16,383 bases of DNA from an uncultured Neisseriaceae bacterium (GTDB lineage: Bacteria; Pseudomonadota; Gammaproteobacteria; Burkholderiales; UBA11063): the NCBI GenBank assembly GCA_937952895.1, contig CALFYC010000222.1, positions 1 through 16,383 on the forward strand. Reading direction: 5' to 3'. Below, in pieces: positions 8,756-16,383 of this stretch (position 1 is the first letter of the stretch; each line of letters starts with the position of its first letter). Both the position numbers and the translations under genes were made by a program. The notes under the pieces are model-generated. The model did no database searches, was not told where the DNA came from, and worked only from the letters and a program-made list of their open reading frames with translations.

Positions 8756-8837
8756 ACAATAATAAATTTATAAACATAAACCATTTCAATCATTAAAAGA
8801 TTATAAACACTAAATATATTTTTTTGGCATCATCATT

Positions 8838-8843
8838 ATTATA
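8838..8843 (-). promoter_or_regulatory. Possible -10 box upstream of the phosphatase gene
   Basis: A perfect TATAAT occurs on the - strand inside the 142-base gap between hrpA and the phosphatase gene. A second copy lies closer, at 8800-8805. Neither has a convincing -35 hexamer at 16-18 bases. The gap also holds a weak AT-rich inverted repeat (8846-8868). The phosphatase may have its own promoter here, but AT-rich DNA gives such boxes by chance. Confidence 0.2.
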
Positions 8844-8883
8844 GCTTAGTTTAATTAACAAAAACTAATCTAACATAACTTAA

Positions 8884-11800
8884 TTAATATTGTTCTTCAA
8901 ATAAAGATAGCTCTTTAAATAACCTTTTGCTTGAAACCGAAAATGGTGTTTTTAATTCTTGGGCAAATAAAGAAACTCTTAATTCCTCAATTTTATATTT
9001 AAAGGAATAAACAGATTGTGGCAACTTCTTTGATTGTGATTCGTGTAAATCAACGAATTCATACCAAACATTATATACTTGAGAAACCTCCTCTTCAAGT
9101 TGCATATCCCTAACCTTATTGTCCCAATATTTATCACATCTAATTAATATAGCTTTCAGATATCTTGGGATGTGTACCAGATTCTCACTATTGATATATT
9201 TTAAAAATCCAGGAAAGATTAAATCATCTAATTGCAATTCTATTATCTGGAATAATGGATGATCAATAATTTTATTCTGTACCTGATTATAAAATTTAGC
9301 AATCTCAAACATAGTTTTGCCAAAATTTGGCACCTCATCTGATAATTTGATCTGACTTAAGTTTACTAATTGCTGAAATTCATTACTAGTTTTAGGGATA
9401 GTAGATAAATCAATGCTATTACGCACCAAATAGTCAATGCTGTCACTTAATAGATCTTCACGATTATAAATATTTGATAATAAAAGACTAGATTGTCTAA
9501 ATTGATAATATTGTTTTTGTTCTAAATATTTAATTAGATTGGCAAATTTATATCTAATCAATTTACGTAAAGCAATTTTGGTATTAGTTTTAGCAATATC
9601 TAAACTATTTACCTTCGTTAAATTAATTAAATTATCTTTAATTACTAAGGATTTATAGCCTTTTATTTTCCCATTTTTATGCTGTAATTTAACTTCTTGT
9701 AATAAATCATTTAAATCATCACTCCATTCACGAATATCATGAAGATCTTCATCATTATTTAAATCACTAATTAATTGGTTCATATGCGACGCAAGTTTCA
9801 ATTTAAGATCTTTTAAATTATCACTTACCAATAAAATTTGATTATTATCGATAATTTTAAAATGGAATTTTAAATATGCGGGTAAATCTATCTCTTCAAT
9901 TTGCTTAACTAATATCTTGTGATTAATAATTTTGGCTATATAATCAGCTAATAGTTTTGAAAAACCAATTTCTTGTCTATCTAAATGTAAAAAATTAGTT
10001 ATAAATTCGTTAAGCGGATTAATTTGAACACGTATAGCTTTAGGTAATGACTTAACAATATAGCTTACTTTATCCCTGATCAAACCAGGAACCAGCCAGG
10101 AAAATACTTCTTCGTCAAGATTATTTAATTGATTGAGTAAAATTTCAGCAGTAACACCATCATCAAGACGCTCTTTATCAAAGATATAGGTTAAGTTAAT
10201 TACTTCATTATTTAGGCTTAATGTATCAGGATATAAACTAAATGAAGAGTTATCAACCATAAATAATTTAATAAATTCATCATAAGTAATATCTAATTTA
10301 TGAATATTTTCTGGAATTTTAAGCCATGCCTCTAATGTTTTAACATCAAAAATTTCTAATGGTAATTTGCCATCATAAAACTTAAACAACTCATCTTCTA
10401 AAATTATAAAATGTGATCTAAATTTGTCTTCTAAATCTTCTAACTGCTGAATTACTTGATTGTTGTGTTTTAAAAAAGCAAAAGTTATATTTATATTTTC
10501 TAAAACAAGAGCCTCACGAATAAAAATTTCTCGAGCAAGAATATGATTAGTTAAAGCTAATGGCACTTTAATCTGATAAATTAATAAACCATATAAAATT
10601 GAATTTTGTCTTGCCGTTACTTCCCCTCTTTTCCTATCCCAAGCTTCACAATCATATGTATATTTAACGAGATGCTTAGTTAATGGTACAAGCCATATAG
10701 GATCAATTGCTGCATTTATTCTGGCATATAACTTTGCAGTTTGCATTAATGTCCCACTACAAATCCATTTAGCTTTGTCAATTTTGCTATTAGGATGAAT
10801 TAAAAACTTTTTACTATTAGTCCCTAAATAAAAATTTTCTACTACATCTTTTTGACCAATATTATTAAGTAACCCAGTTAAAATAGCTTTATGGATTAGT
10901 TCATAAGTTGCAGCATCAGAATTTTCTAAGTATGACATACTTAGAACCAACTCTTTTAGTTGAGAATGTAATTCAGACCACTCACGTAAGCGATTTGCAG
11001 ATAGAAAGTGGGATCTAAATTTCTCTAATGATTTCTTACGTGATTTACTATGTATTAGTTCATCTTTATACCAAGCCCATAAATTTAAAATTGTTAAAAA
11101 ATCTGATTTTTTATCTAACCAAATTTCCTGCTTTTCTAAAGCCTGGGTTTTATATTCAATTGGCACTTCACGTGGATCAACAATGGATAAAAACGAGGTA
11201 ATTATTAGAACTTCAGATAGCGACGATTTATTAGCCGCAACAATCATTCGGGCCAAATTAGCATCAATTGGAATTTTAGCAATTTCAAGACCAAGCTTCG
11301 TGATTTGATTATTTTCATCAATTGCACCTAATTGGTATAAAATCTTAAACCCATCATTAAAAGATTTTTCAGATGGCTGATCTAAAAATGGAAAATCATT
11401 AGGTCTCCCTAATTTAAATACTAATAATTTTAAAATTACATTAGCTAAATTGCTACGTAATATTTCTGGGTCTGTATATTGAGGACGTAGATTAAAATCT
11501 ACTTCACTAAATAATCTTACACAAAGGCCATGACTTACTCTACCTGCACGACCAGTTCTTTGGATAATACTTGATTTAGAGATTTTTTCAACTTGTAATT
11601 GTTCTACCCTACTTCGAATACTATAACGTTTAACTTTTGCTAGGCCACTATCAATTACAAATTGAACTCCAGGAATAGTTAAAGAAGTCTCAGCAATGTT
11701 AGTTGTAACAATAATTTTTAATTTACCGGATTCATTAAAAATTAAACTTTGCTCACTTTCTGTTTGCCTTGAAAAAAATGGTAATATTTCATGAATATTT

Positions 11801-12687
11801 AATTTAGTTTTACGCAAAAAATTTACACAGTCCTTAATTTCACGCTCACCTGGCATAAATACTAAAATATTCCCAAAGCCAATTTCCAAATATGAACTAA
11901 TTGCCTGATAAATCGCATTATTGAGATCAGTTAATTCATCAATATCTTGATAAATAATATCAACAGGATAAACCTTCCCTGGAATTTCAATTACTTTAAC
12001 ATTATTAAAGAAATTAGCAATTTTTTGATTATCAATCGTTGCTGAGGTGATAATTAACTTTAAATCTGGTCGTTTAAATAATATTGATTTTAAATAGCCT
12101 AAAATAAAATCAATATTTAAACTTCTTTCATGTGCTTCATCAATAATCAATGCCGAATACTTAAGCAAGTATTTATCATTCTGGATTTCTTGGAGCAATA
12201 CTCCATCTGTCATTAATTTGATTGCGGTTTTTGAACTAGTCTTGTCATGAAATCTGATTTTATATCCAACTAATTCTTGATTAGACAATTCTTCGGAAAC
12301 TCTTTTAGCAATACTCCTTGCAGCAATACGTCTTGGCTGAGTATGCCCAATGGTGCCATAATTCGCAAAGCCCATTTCAAATAATAGTTTTGGTAATTGA
12401 GTGGTTTTTCCAGAACCAGTCTCACCACATATAATTAATACTTGATTAGCTAAAATTTGCATCTTAATTAATTCAATATTTTGGCTAACTGGTAGATTAT
12501 CCGGATAAGTTATTAAAGAAGATTTAGCTAGATTTATTTTATAGTTACAATCAGATAAATAGCATTCAAATTCTTGAATTCCACCTTCTCTATCTAATTT
12601 AGCACTCCATATTTTTTTATGAAGTATGCTAATTGGCAACTGCTTAAGAATTGCCAATAAATCAGCTTTAGATGAATTATTTGTCAT
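8884..12687 (-). CDS. hrpA: ATP-dependent DEAH-box RNA helicase HrpA
   Basis: HrpA is a cytoplasmic 3'-5' RNA helicase; in E. coli it is linked to mRNA processing and to rescue of stalled ribosomes. The 1267 residues match the long bacterial form (about 1300). Counted from the chosen ATG, Walker A GETGSGKT is at 88-95, DEAH at 183-186, SAT at 215-217 and QRTGRAGR at 376-383. These give two RecA-like domains in the first 400 residues. They are followed by the helicase-associated winged-helix and ratchet region, OB-fold-like segment, and the long C-terminal region (DUF3418 type) that distinguishes HrpA from shorter DEAH helicases such as HrpB. The frame could also begin at TTG 12690, directly before the ATG at 12687; ATG is chosen, though no clear ribosome site precedes either. 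It starts 38 bases after putA, so it may share its transcript. All helicase motifs are intact. Confidence 0.95.
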   Translation of the reverse strand: MTNNSSKADLLAILKQLPISILHKKIWSAKLDREGGIQEFECYLSDCNYKINLAKSSLITYPDNLPVSQNIELIKMQILANQVLIICGETGSGKTTQLPKLLFEMGFANYGTIGHTQPRRIAARSIAKRVSEELSNQELVGYKIRFHDKTSSKTAIKLMTDGVLLQEIQNDKYLLKYSALIIDEAHERSLNIDFILGYLKSILFKRPDLKLIITSATIDNQKIANFFNNVKVIEIPGKVYPVDIIYQDIDELTDLNNAIYQAISSYLEIGFGNILVFMPGEREIKDCVNFLRKTKLNIHEILPFFSRQTESEQSLIFNESGKLKIIVTTNIAETSLTIPGVQFVIDSGLAKVKRYSIRSRVEQLQVEKISKSSIIQRTGRAGRVSHGLCVRLFSEVDFNLRPQYTDPEILRSNLANVILKLLVFKLGRPNDFPFLDQPSEKSFNDGFKILYQLGAIDENNQITKLGLEIAKIPIDANLARMIVAANKSSLSEVLIITSFLSIVDPREVPIEYKTQALEKQEIWLDKKSDFLTILNLWAWYKDELIHSKSRKKSLEKFRSHFLSANRLREWSELHSQLKELVLSMSYLENSDAATYELIHKAILTGLLNNIGQKDVVENFYLGTNSKKFLIHPNSKIDKAKWICSGTLMQTAKLYARINAAIDPIWLVPLTKHLVKYTYDCEAWDRKRGEVTARQNSILYGLLIYQIKVPLALTNHILAREIFIREALVLENINITFAFLKHNNQVIQQLEDLEDKFRSHFIILEDELFKFYDGKLPLEIFDVKTLEAWLKIPENIHKLDITYDEFIKLFMVDNSSFSLYPDTLSLNNEVINLTYIFDKERLDDGVTAEILLNQLNNLDEEVFSWLVPGLIRDKVSYIVKSLPKAIRVQINPLNEFITNFLHLDRQEIGFSKLLADYIAKIINHKILVKQIEEIDLPAYLKFHFKIIDNNQILLVSDNLKDLKLKLASHMNQLISDLNNDEDLHDIREWSDDLNDLLQEVKLQHKNGKIKGYKSLVIKDNLINLTKVNSLDIAKTNTKIALRKLIRYKFANLIKYLEQKQYYQFRQSSLLLSNIYNREDLLSDSIDYLVRNSIDLSTIPKTSNEFQQLVNLSQIKLSDEVPNFGKTMFEIAKFYNQVQNKIIDHPLFQIIELQLDDLIFPGFLKYINSENLVHIPRYLKAILIRCDKYWDNKVRDMQLEEEVSQVYNVWYEFVDLHESQSKKLPQSVYSFKYKIEELRVSLFAQELKTPFSVSSKRLFKELSLFEEQY

Positions 12688-12725
12688 CAATTAAATACTT
12701 TTAAATATTTAAATTAGTTATTAGT

Positions 12726-15700
12726 CTAAATATTATCAACAAGACTCATTAATTGAACATTACCACCTGTTGCGGTTATATTAATACTAACCGTTCTTTC
12801 GGTTGTTAAAAGATGTAAATTATAAGATAATGATGAATCAATATCTTCTATTATAGGAACAACTAAACATCCAGATCGTTTAACAATTAATTGTAATTGA
12901 CAAGAGATACCTTGATAATCACGACTAAACATCGCAACATTTAAAATTGCCAATTTATTAATATCAGTAAATGAGCGAATAAATTGAGGAAATTTATTCA
13001 TAAATGCTGTACTAATTTCTGATTGCGGTAAATACACGAAATTATCAGTAGCTAGAGCTGAAATAATCTGTTTAGCATAGTCAATTTTATCATTGGCAAA
13101 ACATGCCACATGGCCACGAGGTGCAAATAACATAAAATTACGTTCACCTGTAGGCCCAACTAATTCAACCTGTTTGGTTAGCAAAGAATGAGCCATAGCA
13201 TTTGCCGCAAATGACTTTAATTCATCTTGCTCAGCTAAATCAAATCCGCAATGCTCTAAGCTATTTAAAAATACTTTTAATTTATCAAATTCAAAATTAC
13301 GTAAAGTATACTTAAAATGAGGTGATTTAGTTGTTTTAACTAAGCGGTATAAATAAAACATTCCTCCAGCCTTAGGACCAGTCCCTGATAAGCCCTCTCC
13401 ACCAAATGGTTGTACGCCAACAACAGCTCCCACGGTATTACGGTTAATATATATATTTCCAGCTTTAATATTTTCATACACTTTGGTAGCTACATCTTCA
13501 ATTCTACTATGTAACCCCTGAGTAAGACCATAACCAGAAGAGTTAATTTCCTTAATTACTTTATCTAGCTCATCAGAATCATAACGTATAATATGTAAGA
13601 TTGGACCAAACACTTCACGCTTTAATTCAGAAATACTTCCAATTTCAAAGAATGTTGGTGGTACAAATATCCCATTATCACAATCATGACTAAGTTTAGC
13701 CTGATAAAACATTCGCGCTTGAGCTTTCATTTTATCAATATGTTCAAGTAAGGTTTTTTGTGAATTTTTATCAATAACAGGCCCTACATCAGTAGCAAAT
13801 AATGCTGGATTTCCAACATGTAATTCATCCATCGCACCTTTTAACATTTCTATGACTTTATCTGCAATATCTGCCTGAATATATAAAATCCTGAGTGCCG
13901 AACATCTCTGCCCTGCACTATCAAAAGCCGAAATCATAACATCGGTTACCACTTGCTCAGGTAAGGAGCTTGAATCAACAATCATGGCATTTTGCCCACC
14001 AGTTTCGGCAATTAATATCGCATCAGATGATGTTTGAAAGAGATTTTGATTAATTGTCTGAGCAACTTCCGTAGATCCAGTAAAAACAACGCCTTTAATC
14101 CGCGCATCTTTGGTTAACGCATTACCAATAATACTCCCTGAACCCGGCACAAACTGTAATACATCTTTAGGAATTCCTGCATGATGGAATAATTCAATTG
14201 CATAATAAGCAATTAAAATCGTTTGATCGGAAGGTTTTGCAATAACACTATTCCCTGCCGCTAAAACACTGCTTACTTCCCCTAAAAAAATTGCCAAAGG
14301 AAAATTCCAAGGACTAATACATACAAATGGACCAATCGGTTTATGTGTATTATTGGCAAATTCTAATTTCGTTTGGGTCGCATAATATCTACAAAAATCA
14401 ACAGCTTCTCTCACTTCATTAATTGCATTACTTAAACTTTTACCTGCTTCACGAATTAATAAATTTAGTAAATTGATATAATTAGTCTCTAATAAATCAG
14501 CCATTTTAAATAAAACATTGGCGCGCTCAATTGGGGATACTTGTGACCATTGATTAAACCCATTAATCGAATTAGTTAGCGCAATTTCCACATCTTCTAA
14601 ATTAGCCTTTGTTACCTGACCAATTATATCTTGATTATTTGCCGGACTAATAACTAACTTACATTCTCGACCTTCACAACTAACCCCAGGAATTAAAGGG
14701 TAAGCTTTATGCATCTTAGCATTAGCCATATTTAATTCTAATTGTAATTTACTTAAAGTAATTTCATCAGCCAAATCAAAACTTTTTGAATTAAGACGTA
14801 AATCTGGGTAGATATGGGATGGTTTAGCAAAATTTGGATTAGGTAAGCCATTAGACTTTCTAGCTAAATCAATTGGATTAATAAGTAAAGTATCAATAGG
14901 AACTTTTTTATCAACTAGTTGATGAACAAACGAAGAATTAGCTCCATTTTCAAGTAAACGTCTAACTAAATAGGCTAGTAATGTTTTATAAGTTCCAACA
15001 GGTGCATAAACTCTACATGGGATATTTAATGAATTTACCCCAACCACATTGTCATAAAGTGTTTCACCCATGCCATATAAACATTGAAACTCGTATTGAA
15101 TTCCTTCTGCCATTTTGTAGATAAAAGCTAATGTTAAAGCATTATGAGTTGCAAATAAAGGATATAAATATTCATTATTCACAATAATTTTTTTAGCACA
15201 AGCAAGATAAGATAAATCAGTATGAAATTTACGCGTAAAAACTGGATAATCATTTTGTCCATCAACTTGTGATTTTTTAATTTCACTATCCCAATAAGCA
15301 CCTTTAACTAGTCTTATCATTATTCGCTTATTTGAATTACGTGCAAGATCTGCGACATAATCAATTACATGAATGGCACGTTTTTGATAAGCTTGAATTA
15401 CAAATCCAATCCCTTTAAACCCAGATAAATCTCGATCCCACACTAGCTTTTCTAGTAAGTCTAGGGAAAGATCTAAACGTTCTGTTTCTTCAGCATCGAT
15501 AAATAAGCCAATGTTATATTTTTTAGCCAACAAAAATAACTGTTTTAAGCGTGGATATAATTCTTGCATTACACGCTTATATTGATTGCGATTATAGCGT
15601 GGATGAATTGCTGACAATTTTACTGAGATTCCCGCATCTTTATACACATCATTATTTGTTTTTTTAGCACCGATTGCATGTATTGCATCAATATAGCTTT

Positions 15701-16358
15701 GTAAATAAATTAGTGCATCTTCCTCAGTTAAAGCAGCCTCTCCTAACATATCATAAGAAAATCGATAACCTAAGCATTCTTTACTATGTGAAACTTGAAT
15801 AGCATCTTCAATTGTTTCACCCATAACAAATTGTTGCCCCATTAATTTTACAGCAATAGTCATGGATTTACGAATTAATGGTTCTCCACCTTTAGCAATC
15901 GCCCGGGCCAGCATTGAAGTTAGATTTTTATCATTATTATTAATTTTCATTAGTTTACCAGTCAGCATCAACCCCCAGCTAGTAGCATTAACAAATAAAC
16001 TATCTGTCTTCGTATGTTTTGACCATTTTGCTTTTGCAATTTTGTCACTAATTAACTTATTTTGTGTTTCAGAATCTGGAATACGTAATAGACTTTCAGC
16101 CAAACACATTAATGCAATGCCTTCAAGAGTAGATAATTTAAATTCTTGCATTAAATTATCAACACCATTAGCACTAATTCTTGCATTTCTAGTCTTGGTA
16201 ACTAATTTACGGGCAATATCAGTTGCTTCATTTATAAAGTCATGGGGAAAATTAGTATAAGCAAGCAATTCTTGAATACATTTAGCTTCTTCACTACGAT
16301 AGTTTTCGGTTATTTTACGCCTTAAGTCATTTTGGTAATTAACATTCAAATCAAACAT
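12726..16358 (-). CDS. putA: Bifunctional proline dehydrogenase / P5C dehydrogenase, without DNA-binding domain
   Basis: PutA oxidises proline to glutamate in two linked steps, first with FAD and the quinone pool, then with NAD+. The proline dehydrogenase barrel (about 175-515) shows K247 in SVKLSA, D288 in FIDAEE, KGAYWDSEIK, and the paired R466-R467 that bind the proline carboxylate. The aldehyde dehydrogenase domain (about 550-1010) has N685 in SPWNFP, GSTE at 761-764, E785 in AETGG and catalytic C819 in AGQRCSALR, then PFGGEGLSG. A further C-terminal domain (about 1020-1210) with GPTGERN resembles the truncated ALDH-like domain of longer PutAs. At 1210 residues it lacks the ribbon-helix-helix repressor domain of 1320-residue E. 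coli PutA and fits the so-called type B group. AGGA six bases before the ATG supports the start. Only 25 bases of upstream DNA are visible, so its promoter lies outside the window. Confidence 0.97.
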   Translation of the reverse strand: MFDLNVNYQNDLRRKITENYRSEEAKCIQELLAYTNFPHDFINEATDIARKLVTKTRNARISANGVDNLMQEFKLSTLEGIALMCLAESLLRIPDSETQNKLISDKIAKAKWSKHTKTDSLFVNATSWGLMLTGKLMKINNNDKNLTSMLARAIAKGGEPLIRKSMTIAVKLMGQQFVMGETIEDAIQVSHSKECLGYRFSYDMLGEAALTEEDALIYLQSYIDAIHAIGAKKTNNDVYKDAGISVKLSAIHPRYNRNQYKRVMQELYPRLKQLFLLAKKYNIGLFIDAEETERLDLSLDLLEKLVWDRDLSGFKGIGFVIQAYQKRAIHVIDYVADLARNSNKRIMIRLVKGAYWDSEIKKSQVDGQNDYPVFTRKFHTDLSYLACAKKIIVNNEYLYPLFATHNALTLAFIYKMAEGIQYEFQCLYGMGETLYDNVVGVNSLNIPCRVYAPVGTYKTLLAYLVRRLLENGANSSFVHQLVDKKVPIDTLLINPIDLARKSNGLPNPNFAKPSHIYPDLRLNSKSFDLADEITLSKLQLELNMANAKMHKAYPLIPGVSCEGRECKLVISPANNQDIIGQVTKANLEDVEIALTNSINGFNQWSQVSPIERANVLFKMADLLETNYINLLNLLIREAGKSLSNAINEVREAVDFCRYYATQTKLEFANNTHKPIGPFVCISPWNFPLAIFLGEVSSVLAAGNSVIAKPSDQTILIAYYAIELFHHAGIPKDVLQFVPGSGSIIGNALTKDARIKGVVFTGSTEVAQTINQNLFQTSSDAILIAETGGQNAMIVDSSSLPEQVVTDVMISAFDSAGQRCSALRILYIQADIADKVIEMLKGAMDELHVGNPALFATDVGPVIDKNSQKTLLEHIDKMKAQARMFYQAKLSHDCDNGIFVPPTFFEIGSISELKREVFGPILHIIRYDSDELDKVIKEINSSGYGLTQGLHSRIEDVATKVYENIKAGNIYINRNTVGAVVGVQPFGGEGLSGTGPKAGGMFYLYRLVKTTKSPHFKYTLRNFEFDKLKVFLNSLEHCGFDLAEQDELKSFAANAMAHSLLTKQVELVGPTGERNFMLFAPRGHVACFANDKIDYAKQIISALATDNFVYLPQSEISTAFMNKFPQFIRSFTDINKLAILNVAMFSRDYQGISCQLQLIVKRSGCLVVPIIEDIDSSLSYNLHLLTTERTVSINITATGGNVQLMSLVDNI

Positions 16359-16364
16359 TACTGG

Positions 16365-16368
16365 TCCT
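16365..16368 (-). promoter_or_regulatory. putA ribosome binding site
   Basis: On the - strand AGGA sits six bases before the ATG at 16358, a good Shine-Dalgarno match that supports this start and so the absence of an N-terminal DNA-binding domain. Confidence 0.6.
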
Positions 16369-16383
16369 AGAGTATTTAAAAAT

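Noticed and set aside
8846..8868. Inverted repeat TTAGTTT / AAACTAA after hrpA, considered as a terminator
   Set aside because: The stem has only one G-C pair and no following T run on the - strand. It is too weak to call in AT-rich DNA.
15862..16260. 132-codon open frame on the + strand
   Set aside because: It lies wholly antisense to the conserved N-terminal part of putA, has no ribosome site that stands out, and its hydrophobic content mirrors the opposite strand's codons.
1..16383. Search for CRISPR arrays, insertion-sequence ends, tRNA genes, DNA uptake motifs and prophage or defence genes
   Set aside because: Reading by eye, no spaced direct repeats, transposase, tRNA-like fold or GCCGTCTGAA-type uptake motif was found. 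The window is almost fully filled by housekeeping genes.

Overview
The window looks like ordinary chromosome from an AT-rich, Gram-negative proteobacterium. Intergenic DNA and codon third positions are strongly A/T biased. LapB and a periplasmic-type phosphatase imply an outer membrane with LPS. LapB, HrpA with its long C-terminal region, and a PutA fused to P5C dehydrogenase together point to Beta- or Gammaproteobacteria. The start of PutA resembles what I remember of Neisseria-type PutA, so a low-GC relative of the Neisseriales is possible, but the sequence alone does not prove this.

Layout. Positions 1-7863 are all on the + strand: the 3' part of lapB, then gltB, gltD and amtB in close succession (gaps of 71, 14 and 26 bases). 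The - strand occupies 7941-16358. Read in its own direction it carries putA, hrpA 38 bases later, then a secreted HAD-type acid phosphatase. The two blocks converge at 7864-7940, where a GC-richer dyad could terminate transcription. Coding density is very high; no gap exceeds about 145 bases.

How the genes fit together. AmtB brings in ammonium and GltBD makes glutamate from glutamine and 2-oxoglutarate, so gltBD-amtB forms a nitrogen-assimilation operon. On the other strand PutA oxidises proline to glutamate, so both blocks feed the glutamate pool. The PutA has no N-terminal ribbon-helix-helix domain and should not act as its own repressor. HrpA acts in RNA and translation quality control, LapB in control of LPS synthesis, and the phosphatase probably scavenges phosphate or nucleosides in the periplasm.

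I found no mobile element, CRISPR array, tRNA/rRNA, phage gene, toxin pair or unknown system. Every long ORF belongs to a well-known family and keeps its key residues. The points worth a second look are modest: gene order, absence of a linked glnK, a changed first membrane helix in AmtB, start-codon choices and the convergent dyad.
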